The notes beneath the pieces were generated by a model. It searched no databases and was not told the DNA's origin. It saw only the letters and a program-made list of their open reading frames with translations. A stretch of 64,000 bases of DNA from Rhodococcus sp. ABRD24 (GTDB lineage: Bacteria; Actinomycetota; Actinomycetes; Mycobacteriales; Mycobacteriaceae): the NCBI RefSeq assembly GCF_004328705.1, contig NZ_CP035319.1:2294001-2358000 (forward strand), given 5' to 3'. The position numbers were made by a program, and so were the translations under genes. This document shows, piece by piece, positions 37,862-45,597 of this stretch. The stretch's first letter is position 1. Every line of letters begins with the position of its first letter.

Positions 37862-38689
37862 GTGGCCAATCACCACAGGACGGTTAGTCCTTCGAACTCC
37901 CCGACCAAGGCTTCGCACACCACCCGCGGCCGTCGTTCGCTCAAGGTCGCCGCAGTTGCAGCTGCCACCGGCGCCATCCTCACTGGCAGCGCGCAGATCG
38001 GCGTCACCACCGCCGCAGCAGCCCCACTCCAGCTCCCGATCCTCGGCAATGTCGAAATCGAGCTGCCCGCAGGCCTCCTACTGCCTCGAGTCCCGGCACC
38101 TGCCGCCCCGGCGACACCCACCCCTCCGGCAGCACCGGCACCCCAGCAGTGGACGCCGTCCGATCAGCAGTGGACGCCGGCGCCGAAGAAGCTGGCACCC
38201 GCACCCGCACCCACACCCGCACCCGCACCCGCACCCGATGCGACACCTGCACCTGCACCTGCGCCCGCCAACCGGGTCTTTCCGCAGCGAGCGCGTGCCA
38301 TCCAGCCGGTCTCCGGCGTCCTGACCTCCGGTTATGGCCCGCGCTGGGGCACACACCACAACGGCATCGACATCGGCGCCAATCTCGGCACACCGATCTA
38401 CTCCGCCGCTGACGGTGTGATCATCAACGCCGGCCCGGCCTCCGGATTCGGCCAATGGGTCCGCGTCCAACACGATGATGGCACCATCACCGTGTATGGC
38501 CATGTCGACACCTTCACAGTCGGCGTCGGTGAACGCGTCGTCGCCGGCCAGCAGATCGCGACCGTCGGCAACCGCGGCCAGTCCACCGGACCGCACCTCC
38601 ACTTCGAGGTCTGGGATCCGGCTGGCAACCAGGTCGATCCGCAGATCTGGCTGCGCGACAACGACGTTGCTGTCACCTGGGGCGGCTAG
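37862..38689 (+). CDS. Secreted M23 (lysostaphin-type) peptidoglycan endopeptidase
   Basis: A 275-aa protein. A basic start and a hydrophobic stretch (about residues 28-55, TTAAAA) form a signal sequence. A Pro/Ala-rich linker (80-137) leads to the M23 domain (about 145-270). Zinc/catalytic residues are H166-x3-D170, H214 (VYGHVD) and H245-x-H247 (GPHLHFEV). The GTG at 37862 has GAGG 8 bases upstream and starts the mature-looking VANHHRTVSPS; earlier readings run through the riboswitch. It hydrolyses wall cross-links during growth. Confidence 0.93.
   Translation: MANHHRTVSPSNSPTKASHTTRGRRSLKVAAVAAATGAILTGSAQIGVTTAAAAPLQLPILGNVEIELPAGLLLPRVPAPAAPATPTPPAAPAPQQWTPSDQQWTPAPKKLAPAPAPTPAPAPAPDATPAPAPAPANRVFPQRARAIQPVSGVLTSGYGPRWGTHHNGIDIGANLGTPIYSAADGVIINAGPASGFGQWVRVQHDDGTITVYGHVDTFTVGVGERVVAGQQIATVGNRGQSTGPHLHFEVWDPAGNQVDPQIWLRDNDVAVTWGG
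38195..38266 (+). repeat. Hexanucleotide repeat (GCACCC) in the M23 linker
   Basis: Twelve imperfect GCACCC/ACACCC/GCACCT units encode alternating Pro-Ala in the linker. Whole-unit gain or loss keeps frame, so linker length can vary between strains without breaking the gene. Confidence 0.85.
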
Positions 38690-38730
38690 ATCCCACACCG
38701 CACCGCAAGGTCAGGCGGCTCGAACCTGCC

Positions 38731-39333
38731 CTACTCGGCAGGGTCGAGCCGTCGACGGCTCAGTTCCTCTGCCGCCAAGTGTCGCTGCCGGACGACGAGC
38801 ACGACGAACCACACCACGACGACGGTGGCACCGAGCCCCCACCACAGCGGTCTGCCGACGTCGTCGGCACCGATATCGCCGACCTGCCGTTCCGGCGGCC
38901 TCGCCGGGCCGAACGCGGTCACAGCCGCGTCGCGAGTCCGTGTATTGCTCGACTCGGTTGTCGCCGAGCAGCTTTCGACAGCCCAGGGGGCACCCTGAGT
39001 GTCGTACGTAGACGTGAACACCAGGTACTCGGTACCTATCTCGAAGCCACGGCCGCAGGCGCTGCCCTGCACACTCGACGACACCACAGTCGTCGCGCCC
39101 ACCTCTCCCCGGAACACCTCGTGGACCTCGAACTCGTAGTACGCCGTGTCGCCGTCCACGCGCATCGCCGCAGCAGTGCCGGCAAAGGCCGACGCGGCAT
39201 GCGAGACCTGCTCGACGATCTCCGGGCCGTCGGGAGTGTAGGCGCATGAACAGGCGCAGGCCGTCCCCGGCGCGGACAACGACACCGCGCCTGTCAGTCC
39301 CAGCACGGCGAGTATCGACAGCAGCCACCGCAC
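38731..39333 (-). CDS. TIMP/NTR-like secreted, membrane-anchored protein
   Basis: A 200-aa protein. A signal peptide (residues 1-26) is followed immediately by CACSCAYTPDGPEIVEQ, a cysteine-rich start like the bacterial TIMP/netrin-like fold. The beta-rich domain (about 27-130) has two more cysteines (GSACGRGFEIG, VESCSA). A C-terminal membrane helix (about 163-182) and basic tail anchor it. Function unknown; the fold call is tentative. It converges on the M23 gene, 41 bp away. Confidence 0.6.
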   Translation of the reverse strand: MRWLLSILAVLGLTGAVSLSAPGTACACSCAYTPDGPEIVEQVSHAASAFAGTAAAMRVDGDTAYYEFEVHEVFRGEVGATTVVSSSVQGSACGRGFEIGTEYLVFTSTYDTQGAPWAVESCSATTESSNTRTRDAAVTAFGPARPPERQVGDIGADDVGRPLWWGLGATVVVVWFVVLVVRQRHLAAEELSRRRLDPAE

Positions 39334-39379
39334 GACGCCCCCCGTCCCATATCGGCCCGATCACCGATTCCCAGCGATG

Positions 39380-40912
39380 CTAGACCGGGTCCAACACTGT
39401 GCGCAGCTCCCGCTTGAGGAGCTTTCCGCTCTGGTTGCGAGGAAGCGCCTCGACGAACCGAATTCGCTTGGGCACCTTGAACGGAGCGATCCTATCTCGC
39501 ACGTGCTCGATCAGCGTATCGGCATCGACTCCGTCGACATCGGCGCGCAGCACCACGACGGCGGTGATCGCCTCGATCCACTTCTCGTCCGGGGTACCGA
39601 CGACGGCCACCTCCGCGACCGCGGGGTGCGTGTAGAGCGCATCCTCCACCTCACGCGACGCGACCAGGATGCCGCCGGTGTTGATCACGTCCTTGATCCG
39701 GTCGACGACGGTGACGAAACCCTCCGCATCGCGTGTCACCAGGTCACCCGAATGGAACCAGCCGTCACGGAAGGCCTCCGCCGTCGCCTCCGGATTCTCC
39801 CAATATCCTTCGCACAGTTGAGGAGATCGGTAGAGAATCTCGCCCGGCTCGCCGTCGGCAACGTCGCGACCGTCCGCGTCCACGACACGCGTCTCGACGA
39901 AGAACACCGCGCGCCCGCATGACGAGGGTCGGTCCGCATGTTCTGCGGGCTGCAGCACGGTGGCGAGCGGGCCTATCTCCGACTGCCCGAAACAGTTGTA
40001 GAAGCCCAGATCGGGATACCGCTCACGCAGCCGGTTGAGCACCGTCACCGGCATGATCGACGCCCCGTACTGTGCCTTCTTCAGTGAGGACAGGTCGCGG
40101 GTGTCGAGATCGGGATGGTTGGCCAGCGGCACCCATACCGTGGGCGCGAGGAACAGCGACCCGATCCGATCCGCCTCGACGCGCCGGAGGATCTCCGGAA
40201 TATCCGGGGACTGCATCAGATTCACGGTCGCCCCCACCGAGAGGTACGGAAGCATGAACACATGCATCCCGGCCGAGTGGTAAAGCGGCATACAGATCAA
40301 CGGGTTGTCCTCGGCGCCGAGCCCAAGTGCAATCACGGAAGACACGTACTCGTGGACCAGGCTGCCGTGGGTCATCATGGCGCCCTTGGGCTTCGACGTG
40401 GTGCCCGAGGTATAGAGCAGCTGTGCCAGATCGCCGGACGCCGCCAGAGGATGCAGTGCGGGAACCGCACCCGTAGCGCTCGATTCAAGCAGCGAGCCGG
40501 CGTCGTCACGCAGCGCCACCACATGTTCGACGGCGAGCCCGTCGCTCACCGTCCGCAGGGTCGGCTCGAGCGCCGGATCTACCAGTACCGCCCGGGCGCC
40601 GGACTGCCCGAGTAGGTAGCTCAGCTCGGCACCGGTGAGCGCATAGTTGATCGGCACGTGCACCAATCCGGCTCGCGCGCAACCGAGGAATCCGATGACG
40701 TAGGCATCGGAGTTGACGCCGTACCCGGCCACCCTGTCGCCAGGACCGAGCCCGAGGGCCAGTAGGCGGGCGGCCGCCCTGGTGACCGCGTCGTCCAGCT
40801 CGCGGTAGGTCCAGGTGCGGTCACCGAAGGTGAGAGCGGTGCGATCGGGCTGCCGAGCGGCAGCCCGTCGCAGTACTCCGTCGACGGTGTCGGTGCGCGG
40901 ATCCTGACTCAT
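39380..40912 (-). CDS. fadD: Acyl-CoA ligase (AMP-forming, FadD-like)
   Basis: A 510-aa adenylate-forming enzyme. The A3 motif is LLYTSGTTSKPKGAMMTH, the A5 region YNCFGQSEIGPL and the A7-A8 segment GWFHSGDLVTRDAEGFVTVVDRIKDVINTGG. The A10 lysine lies in LPRNQSGKLLKRELR. It activates a fatty or terpenoid-type acid to its CoA ester. The ATG at 40912 is chosen because a TATAAT box sits 9 bases upstream, implying a nearly leaderless message; a GTG at 40921 would overlap the expected start of transcription. Neighbours include an epoxide-hydrolase-like gene and an acyl-CoA kinase-like gene. Confidence 0.92.
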   Translation of the reverse strand: MSQDPRTDTVDGVLRRAAARQPDRTALTFGDRTWTYRELDDAVTRAAARLLALGLGPGDRVAGYGVNSDAYVIGFLGCARAGLVHVPINYALTGAELSYLLGQSGARAVLVDPALEPTLRTVSDGLAVEHVVALRDDAGSLLESSATGAVPALHPLAASGDLAQLLYTSGTTSKPKGAMMTHGSLVHEYVSSVIALGLGAEDNPLICMPLYHSAGMHVFMLPYLSVGATVNLMQSPDIPEILRRVEADRIGSLFLAPTVWVPLANHPDLDTRDLSSLKKAQYGASIMPVTVLNRLRERYPDLGFYNCFGQSEIGPLATVLQPAEHADRPSSCGRAVFFVETRVVDADGRDVADGEPGEILYRSPQLCEGYWENPEATAEAFRDGWFHSGDLVTRDAEGFVTVVDRIKDVINTGGILVASREVEDALYTHPAVAEVAVVGTPDEKWIEAITAVVVLRADVDGVDADTLIEHVRDRIAPFKVPKRIRFVEALPRNQSGKLLKRELRTVLDPV

Positions 40913-40921
40913 GTGACGCAC

Positions 40922-40927
40922 ATTATA
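40922..40927 (-). promoter_or_regulatory. -10 box of the acyl-CoA ligase gene
   Basis: Perfect TATAAT on the minus strand, 9 bases before the chosen ATG, with no recognisable -35 at 17-bp spacing. It implies transcription starting within a few bases of the ATG. Confidence 0.5.
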
Positions 40928-40999
40928 GGACGTCCAACTATCCCGTAAGGCCTTTCTTTCCTCCGGCGCTATGTGTAGATTGCCCGCGATGCGCCCGAG

Positions 41000-41371
41000 T
41001 CAGCCACCGAACGCCGCATTGACAGCGCCCATGTCGAAATAGTCGCGCCAGGCCGCGATCTTGCCGTCCGCCACCTCGAAGACGCCCATCACCGGCAGCG
41101 CGATCTCCTTGCCGGCGCCGCGCAGCACGTCGGTACGCTCGTTCATCACGATGCCGTCTACGGCGATCTGCCGATGGATCTGGAAGTCGATGCCGTCGAA
41201 CGCGGCAAGGAATCCCTCTATGAAGGCGCGGATATCCTCACGCCCTTTGACCGGCTCCATCGGAATATTATGGTAAACAGCATCTTCAGCGAAGTAGCTT
41301 GTAATCAAGGCCGAATCCGGGTTCGCCCACAGACCGCAGAACTCCGTGACCAGATCCTCGGCAGCACTCAT
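41000..41371 (-). CDS. Limonene-1,2-epoxide hydrolase-like (SnoaL fold) protein
   Basis: A 123-aa small alpha+beta barrel. Y33 and N35 (YHNIP), R79 and D81 (NERTDVL) and D110 (WRDYFD) align with the Y/N/R/D/D set of limonene epoxide hydrolase with matching spacing. It may open a terpene or other epoxide. The close link with an acyl-CoA ligase and TetR genes suggests a small terpenoid/lipid route (inference). A non-enzymatic SnoaL-like role is possible. Confidence 0.78.
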   Translation of the reverse strand: MSAAEDLVTEFCGLWANPDSALITSYFAEDAVYHNIPMEPVKGREDIRAFIEGFLAAFDGIDFQIHRQIAVDGIVMNERTDVLRGAGKEIALPVMGVFEVADGKIAAWRDYFDMGAVNAAFGG

Positions 41372-41463
41372 GCATACTCTCCTGTTCTCATTTCCACATC
41401 CCGAACGTTTCGGGCGAGTTGTTCGACGTAGCGCGCCCGACCGAGACCGGGCAGAATGGCCAG

Positions 41464-41607
41464 ATGACCTCGCTTCAGCGCGTCGCAGTCACCATCGCAA
41501 TCGTCGTCGCAGCCTGGGCCGTATGGACACGGCTTCGGTTCGAATCGCCACTGAGCGGACGAGAATGGCGGACGGACGAGATCGGCCCCGACGACCTGGC
41601 CGGCTGA
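41464..41607 (+). CDS. Small single-span membrane protein, hypothetical
   Basis: A 47-aa reading with a hydrophobic helix (about residues 5-20, VAVTIAIVVAAWAVW) and a charged tail ending in DEIGPDDLAG. It sits between two minus-strand genes. The hydrophobic pattern favours it over the Cys/Asp-rich reading on the other strand. No strong ribosome site. May be spurious. Confidence 0.35.
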   Translation: MTSLQRVAVTIAIVVAAWAVWTRLRFESPLSGREWRTDEIGPDDLAG

Positions 41608-41621
41608 CTCGATACGGCAAG

Positions 41622-42215
41622 TCATCGCGGCAGGACTCCGTTCAGCACGATTTCGGCAAGCGACGCCGCGAGCCGCTCCTGATCCTGGAGGTCCCGGACA
41701 GACTGCGCAAAGATCGCGGCCCCCGCAATGACATCGAGCAGCGTGTCCGGATCGACGCCGTCGCGCAGTTCACCTGCCTCCACTGCCTGCGCCATCCGGC
41801 GTCCCAGCTCCTCGCGAATCACCTCGAGTTGGTCTGAGATCAGCGCCCTGCGCAGCTCCTCGGAGCTGCGGCCTTCGCTCATCAGCCCAGGCACCGCCTC
41901 GCGAGTGGCAGCGTCCCCGAACAATGCGACGGCGCCGAAGATGAGGCGGCGGATCTCGTCGCCGATCGCGAGGTCGGATACGCTCTCGGACTCCGTCACC
42001 GGATACACCGCGTCGTGGACGATATGCGCCTTGGAGGGCCAGCGTCGGTATATCGCCGGGCGGCCGACACCCGCGCGCGTGGCGATGGCGTCAATCGAAG
42101 TTCCGGCATAGCCGTTCTCGACGAGCAGCTCCCTCGTCGCATTCAGAACAGCCTCGTCGATGGCGGGATTGCGTTGCGGCCCAAGCTTGTGCTGCATCTG
42201 GCGCTGCCCGGACAT
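41622..42215 (-). CDS. TetR-family regulator
   Basis: A 197-aa repressor-type protein. The helix-turn-helix (about residues 18-62) reads VLNATRELLVENGYAGTSIDAIATRAGVGRPAIYRRWPSKAHIV. The C-terminal domain (TetR_C_33/AcrR-like) spans 80-197. Divergent from the kinase-like gene, with a TetR-style palindrome in the gap, so it probably regulates that unit. Confidence 0.9.
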   Translation of the reverse strand: MSGQRQMQHKLGPQRNPAIDEAVLNATRELLVENGYAGTSIDAIATRAGVGRPAIYRRWPSKAHIVHDAVYPVTESESVSDLAIGDEIRRLIFGAVALFGDAATREAVPGLMSEGRSSEELRRALISDQLEVIREELGRRMAQAVEAGELRDGVDPDTLLDVIAGAAIFAQSVRDLQDQERLAASLAEIVLNGVLPR

Positions 42216-42270
42216 CGCTGAACCCCTTGCATCGAAGTGTGATGGAGGTTACATTGTTCCACGCCATAGC

Positions 42271-42287
42271 CGATACAGATCGTATCG
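42271..42287. promoter_or_regulatory. Candidate TetR operator
   Basis: CGATAC-AGATC-GTATCG: perfect 6-bp arms with a 5-base centre, 56 bp from the TetR start and 152 bp before the phosphotransferase start. Size and symmetry fit a TetR dimer site. Confidence 0.5.
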
Positions 42288-42438
42288 ACTATCCCCACAC
42301 GCCGGGTCACTGCTCTCGGGCAGAGGACCGTTGTGTCACTGTTTCGCCGGAACATGTCGTATTGCTCGAACATTCTGTGCCGCATCGAGTCTCAACATTT
42401 CGAGGCCCTGTACGCCTCGCGACCATCGAAGGGTCGTC

Positions 42439-43626
42439 ATGAGTTCCGATAACACCCGCGAAGACCAGGATTTCGCCGAGGTCGCCCGGCCCGGCCAGTC
42501 CCGCACCGATCCATCCGAGCTGGCCGATCGACTCGGCGGATGGCTGCAGACCAAACTGCCACCAGGCTCGGATCCACGGGTCACCGATGTGCAGGTTCCG
42601 GCCGCGAACGGCATGTCCAACGAGACGATCCTGTTCGATGCACTCTGGAACGAGGACTTCGTGCGGCGCAACCACCACCTGGTGGCCCGCATCGCTCCGG
42701 CACCGTCGGCAGTACCGATCTTCCCGTCCTACGACCTGGACCAGCAGTTCGAGGTGATCAAGGCCGTCGGCACGCACTCCCGCGTCCCGGTCCCGCGGGT
42801 CTACTGGTCCGAAACCTCACCTGAAGCACTGGGCGGCGAGTTCTTCGTCATGGAGCGTATCGACGGGCAAGTGCCCCCCGACGTGATGCCGTACAACTTC
42901 GGCTCATGGCTGTCCGAAGGTTCTGCCGAGGATCGCCGACGTCTGCAGGACAACTCGGTCCGGCTCCTCGCCGATCTGCACGCGATACCCTCACCAGCGC
43001 AGCTATTTCCGGGCTTGACCGGCGAGCTGGGTCGCAACCACGTCTCCGCCGATGCGGCGTTGCACGCGCACGTGGACGGGCAGCGGCGCTACTACCAGTG
43101 GGTAATCGAGTCCGGTCCGCACTCGCCGCTGATCGAACGCGGTCTCGACTGGTTGGACGCCCATTGGCCGACCGTGTCCGGACCCGCGGTGCTGTGCTGG
43201 GGCGACTCCCGCATCGGGAACGTCATCTATCAGGACTTCACCCCGGTGGCCGTACTCGACTGGGAGATGGCAACTCTCGGTCCCCGTGAGTTGGACCTCG
43301 GTTGGATGATCTTCCTGCACCGCTTCTTCGAAGATCTTGCCGGCATGGCGGGCCTGCCCGGCCTGCCGGACTTTCTCCGCCGCGAGGACGTGGCCGCCGA
43401 GTACCGTGTCCTTACCGGTCACGACGCGGCGAACCTGGACTTCTTCACCCTCTACGCCGCGCTACGTCACGCGATCATCATGTTCCGCGTCCAGAGCCGC
43501 GCGGTCGCATTCGCTCAGGCGCAGGCTCCCGAGGATCCCGACGACATGATCATGCACCGTGCGACGGTGGAACAGATGCTCGACGGCACGTACTGGGACC
43601 GTATCGGCCGCCAGGGGGTGGCGTGA
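42439..43626 (+). CDS. Aminoglycoside-phosphotransferase-fold kinase (ACAD11/LvaA-like)
   Basis: A 395-aa APH-fold protein. VARIAP (nucleotide lysine position changed to arginine), FFVMERIDGQVPPDVMP, the catalytic loop CWGDSRIGN (D256, N261) and metal ligand D274 in VLDWEMATLG are visible. Tryptophan replaces the HGD histidine, as in the ACAD11-like branch. That branch includes kinases that phosphorylate 4-hydroxyacyl-CoA before elimination. GAAGGG lies 6 bases before the ATG. Shares a TGATG junction with the next gene. Confidence 0.82.
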   Translation: MSSDNTREDQDFAEVARPGQSRTDPSELADRLGGWLQTKLPPGSDPRVTDVQVPAANGMSNETILFDALWNEDFVRRNHHLVARIAPAPSAVPIFPSYDLDQQFEVIKAVGTHSRVPVPRVYWSETSPEALGGEFFVMERIDGQVPPDVMPYNFGSWLSEGSAEDRRRLQDNSVRLLADLHAIPSPAQLFPGLTGELGRNHVSADAALHAHVDGQRRYYQWVIESGPHSPLIERGLDWLDAHWPTVSGPAVLCWGDSRIGNVIYQDFTPVAVLDWEMATLGPRELDLGWMIFLHRFFEDLAGMAGLPGLPDFLRREDVAAEYRVLTGHDAANLDFFTLYAALRHAIIMFRVQSRAVAFAQAQAPEDPDDMIMHRATVEQMLDGTYWDRIGRQGVA

Positions 43627-44786
43627 TGCTCTCCCCCATGGACGACTACCCGATCCACCAGGTCGCCGAGCCCATTCGCTACGTGGGCACATCGGATCGC
43701 AACTTCTACGACCGCTACTACTTCAACTGCCACCCGGGACTCGACTACGATGGCGAACCGCTGTTCCTCATCGTCGGTCTGGGCCAGTACCCGAATCTCG
43801 GCGTCACGGATGGCTTCGCGGTGCTTCGGCGCGGTGACGATCACATCGTCGCGCGGGCGTCGAAGGCGCTCGGCTCCGACCGGCTGGACATCACCGTCGG
43901 CCCACTGCGCATCGAAGTGCTCGAGGGACTGCACCGGCTGCGGGTCGTGCTCGAGCCCACTGCCGAGGCACCCGACCTGTCCTTCGACCTCGTCTTCGAA
44001 TCCGATATCCCGGCGTCCTTGGAGGCACGGCACTTCCATCGTCAGCTCGAACGCGTCACATTCGACACTCAGCGGTTCGTCCAGACCGGCCGATGGAGCG
44101 GCATTCTCACCGTCGACGGCGAGGCCATCCCGGTCACCCCGGACACCTGGCGCGGCAACCGCGACCGCTCGTGGGGTGTGCGTCCCGTCGGCGAGGCGGA
44201 GCCGCCCGGCCGCCGAGCCGATCCGGCGATCGCGGGTGAGCAAAACTTCTTTTGGATCTACGCGATCATGCAGTTCGAGGCGTTCTCGATCGTCGCGATC
44301 ATGCAGGAGGACCGGCACGGTCGCCGAATCCTGGAGGACGCGACCCGCGTGTGGACGGATCGCACCCGTGAACCGGAGTGGCTGGGCCGTCCCGAGCACG
44401 ACCTGGCCTTCGCCGCGGGCGGCCGAGAGGTCACTGCCGGAACGCTCGAGTTCCATCGTCCCGGTGGTTACCGCAAGCCGGACGAGATCCTTTCCGTCGC
44501 ATGCGATCCGGTGCTCCCCCACTATCTGGGCGTCGGCACCGGTTATGGGCTGGAGCAGGACTGGCGGCACGGCATGTGGCAGGGCGATCTGGTGGTCCAA
44601 GGCCTGCGCGAAAAGGTCTCCGACCTCGAGCCGTGGAAGAAGATGCTGTGCCCGGTAGACAACCTGGCACGGTTCACCCTCACCGAGGACGGTGAGACCG
44701 TCGTCGGTGAGGGGTTGTTCGAGGTCGCCGTGATCGGGCCGTGCGATCGCTACGGATTCACTGGGGCCGGCGACGTCGCACCGTGA
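43626..44786 (+). CDS. Conserved hypothetical protein coupled to the kinase-like gene
   Basis: A 386-aa soluble protein without a signal peptide. It is rich in beta strands and aromatic residues: GTSDRNFYDRYYFNCHPGLDYDG, RWSGILTVDGEAIPV, TWRGNRDRSWGVRPVGE and NFFWIYAIMQFEAF. The NRDRSWGVRP block and overall pattern recall lipocalin-like CrtC/AttH hydratase-fold proteins, but this is tentative. The ATG at 43626 overlaps the kinase stop by one base, so the two products probably act together. Confidence 0.65.
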   Translation: MLSPMDDYPIHQVAEPIRYVGTSDRNFYDRYYFNCHPGLDYDGEPLFLIVGLGQYPNLGVTDGFAVLRRGDDHIVARASKALGSDRLDITVGPLRIEVLEGLHRLRVVLEPTAEAPDLSFDLVFESDIPASLEARHFHRQLERVTFDTQRFVQTGRWSGILTVDGEAIPVTPDTWRGNRDRSWGVRPVGEAEPPGRRADPAIAGEQNFFWIYAIMQFEAFSIVAIMQEDRHGRRILEDATRVWTDRTREPEWLGRPEHDLAFAAGGREVTAGTLEFHRPGGYRKPDEILSVACDPVLPHYLGVGTGYGLEQDWRHGMWQGDLVVQGLREKVSDLEPWKKMLCPVDNLARFTLTEDGETVVGEGLFEVAVIGPCDRYGFTGAGDVAP

Positions 44787-44949
44787 TCCATATTCACGGA
44801 GGGCGCCGCTATGCAGAGGTAGAGATCGGAGAACCCGAGGGTCCGGTCAGTCGAGCCGGCAGCTCGTCCGAATAGCTCGCCTGGCGACCCTCCCGATCAG
44901 CATGCCGAGCACGGTGTAGGTGGTCCGGGATCATGAGTCATTAATTAAG

Positions 44950-44959
44950 TGAGCACTCA
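44950..44959. promoter_or_regulatory. Candidate operator of the downstream TetR gene
   Basis: TGAGCACTCA, a 10-bp palindrome in an AT-rich segment 36 bp before the TetR start. The position suits autoregulation of the TetR-DUF418 unit. Confidence 0.4.
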
Positions 44960-44994
44960 ATGTATTATTCCGGCGAGGACGAAAGGACACCTGA

Positions 44995-45597
44995 ATGCGC
45001 ACCGTCGACGAGACCGCACGAGAAGCGAAGAGGACGGCGCTGCTCGACGCCGCGGCGGATTGCTTCGCCGAGCGCGGTTACAACGCCACCCGCACTGCCG
45101 ACATCTGCGCCGCCGCCGGAATGAGCTCGGGCAACCTGTTCCACTACTTCCCCACCAAGCACGCAGTGCTGTTGGCACTGGTCGAACGCGAGGGCAACGA
45201 GACGGCGGCGTCGATCGCCGAACTGTCCACGACGGCAGACCCCTTCGCCGCCCTGCTGTTGCTGCTCGACGAGATCTGCAGGCTTGCTGCGGATCCCACA
45301 TATTCGGGACTGGCGCTGGAGATCTCGGCGCTCGCGCATCGCGACGAGGATGTCTCCCTCCGGTTCAAAGAGAACGACCTCAGATTTCGGCAGGGGCTCG
45401 AGAGCCTCCTCCGGCGCGCCGACGAGGCCGGGCAGCTCGACACCGACCTCGCCCTCGACAGCGCCGCCACGTGGCTCGCCGGGCTGGTCGACGGCATGTT
45501 CGCGCGCGTGGCCGCCGATCCCGACTTCGAGCCGGCCACGCAAGCGCCGGTGCTGCGCCGCATCGTCACGCAGCTGCTGTCGGGCCGGGGCCGATGA
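44995..45597 (+). CDS. TetR-family regulator
   Basis: A 200-aa regulator. The helix-turn-helix (about residues 14-58) reads LLDAAADCFAERGYNATRTADICAAAGMSSGNLFHYFPTKHAVL, followed by a helical ligand domain. The stop overlaps the DUF418 gene (ATGA), so it is cotranscribed with and probably controls it. Confidence 0.9.
   Translation: MRTVDETAREAKRTALLDAAADCFAERGYNATRTADICAAAGMSSGNLFHYFPTKHAVLLALVEREGNETAASIAELSTTADPFAALLLLLDEICRLAADPTYSGLALEISALAHRDEDVSLRFKENDLRFRQGLESLLRRADEAGQLDTDLALDSAATWLAGLVDGMFARVAADPDFEPATQAPVLRRIVTQLLSGRGR

Noticed and set aside
38195..38266. Possible CRISPR-like repeats
   Set aside because: Units are 6 bp with no spacers and lie inside a coding linker.
41368..41625. 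Minus-strand Cys/Asp-rich 85-aa reading
   Set aside because: Low-complexity CDDDCDGDCDA pattern arises from the opposite strand of a hydrophobic segment; no start signal.
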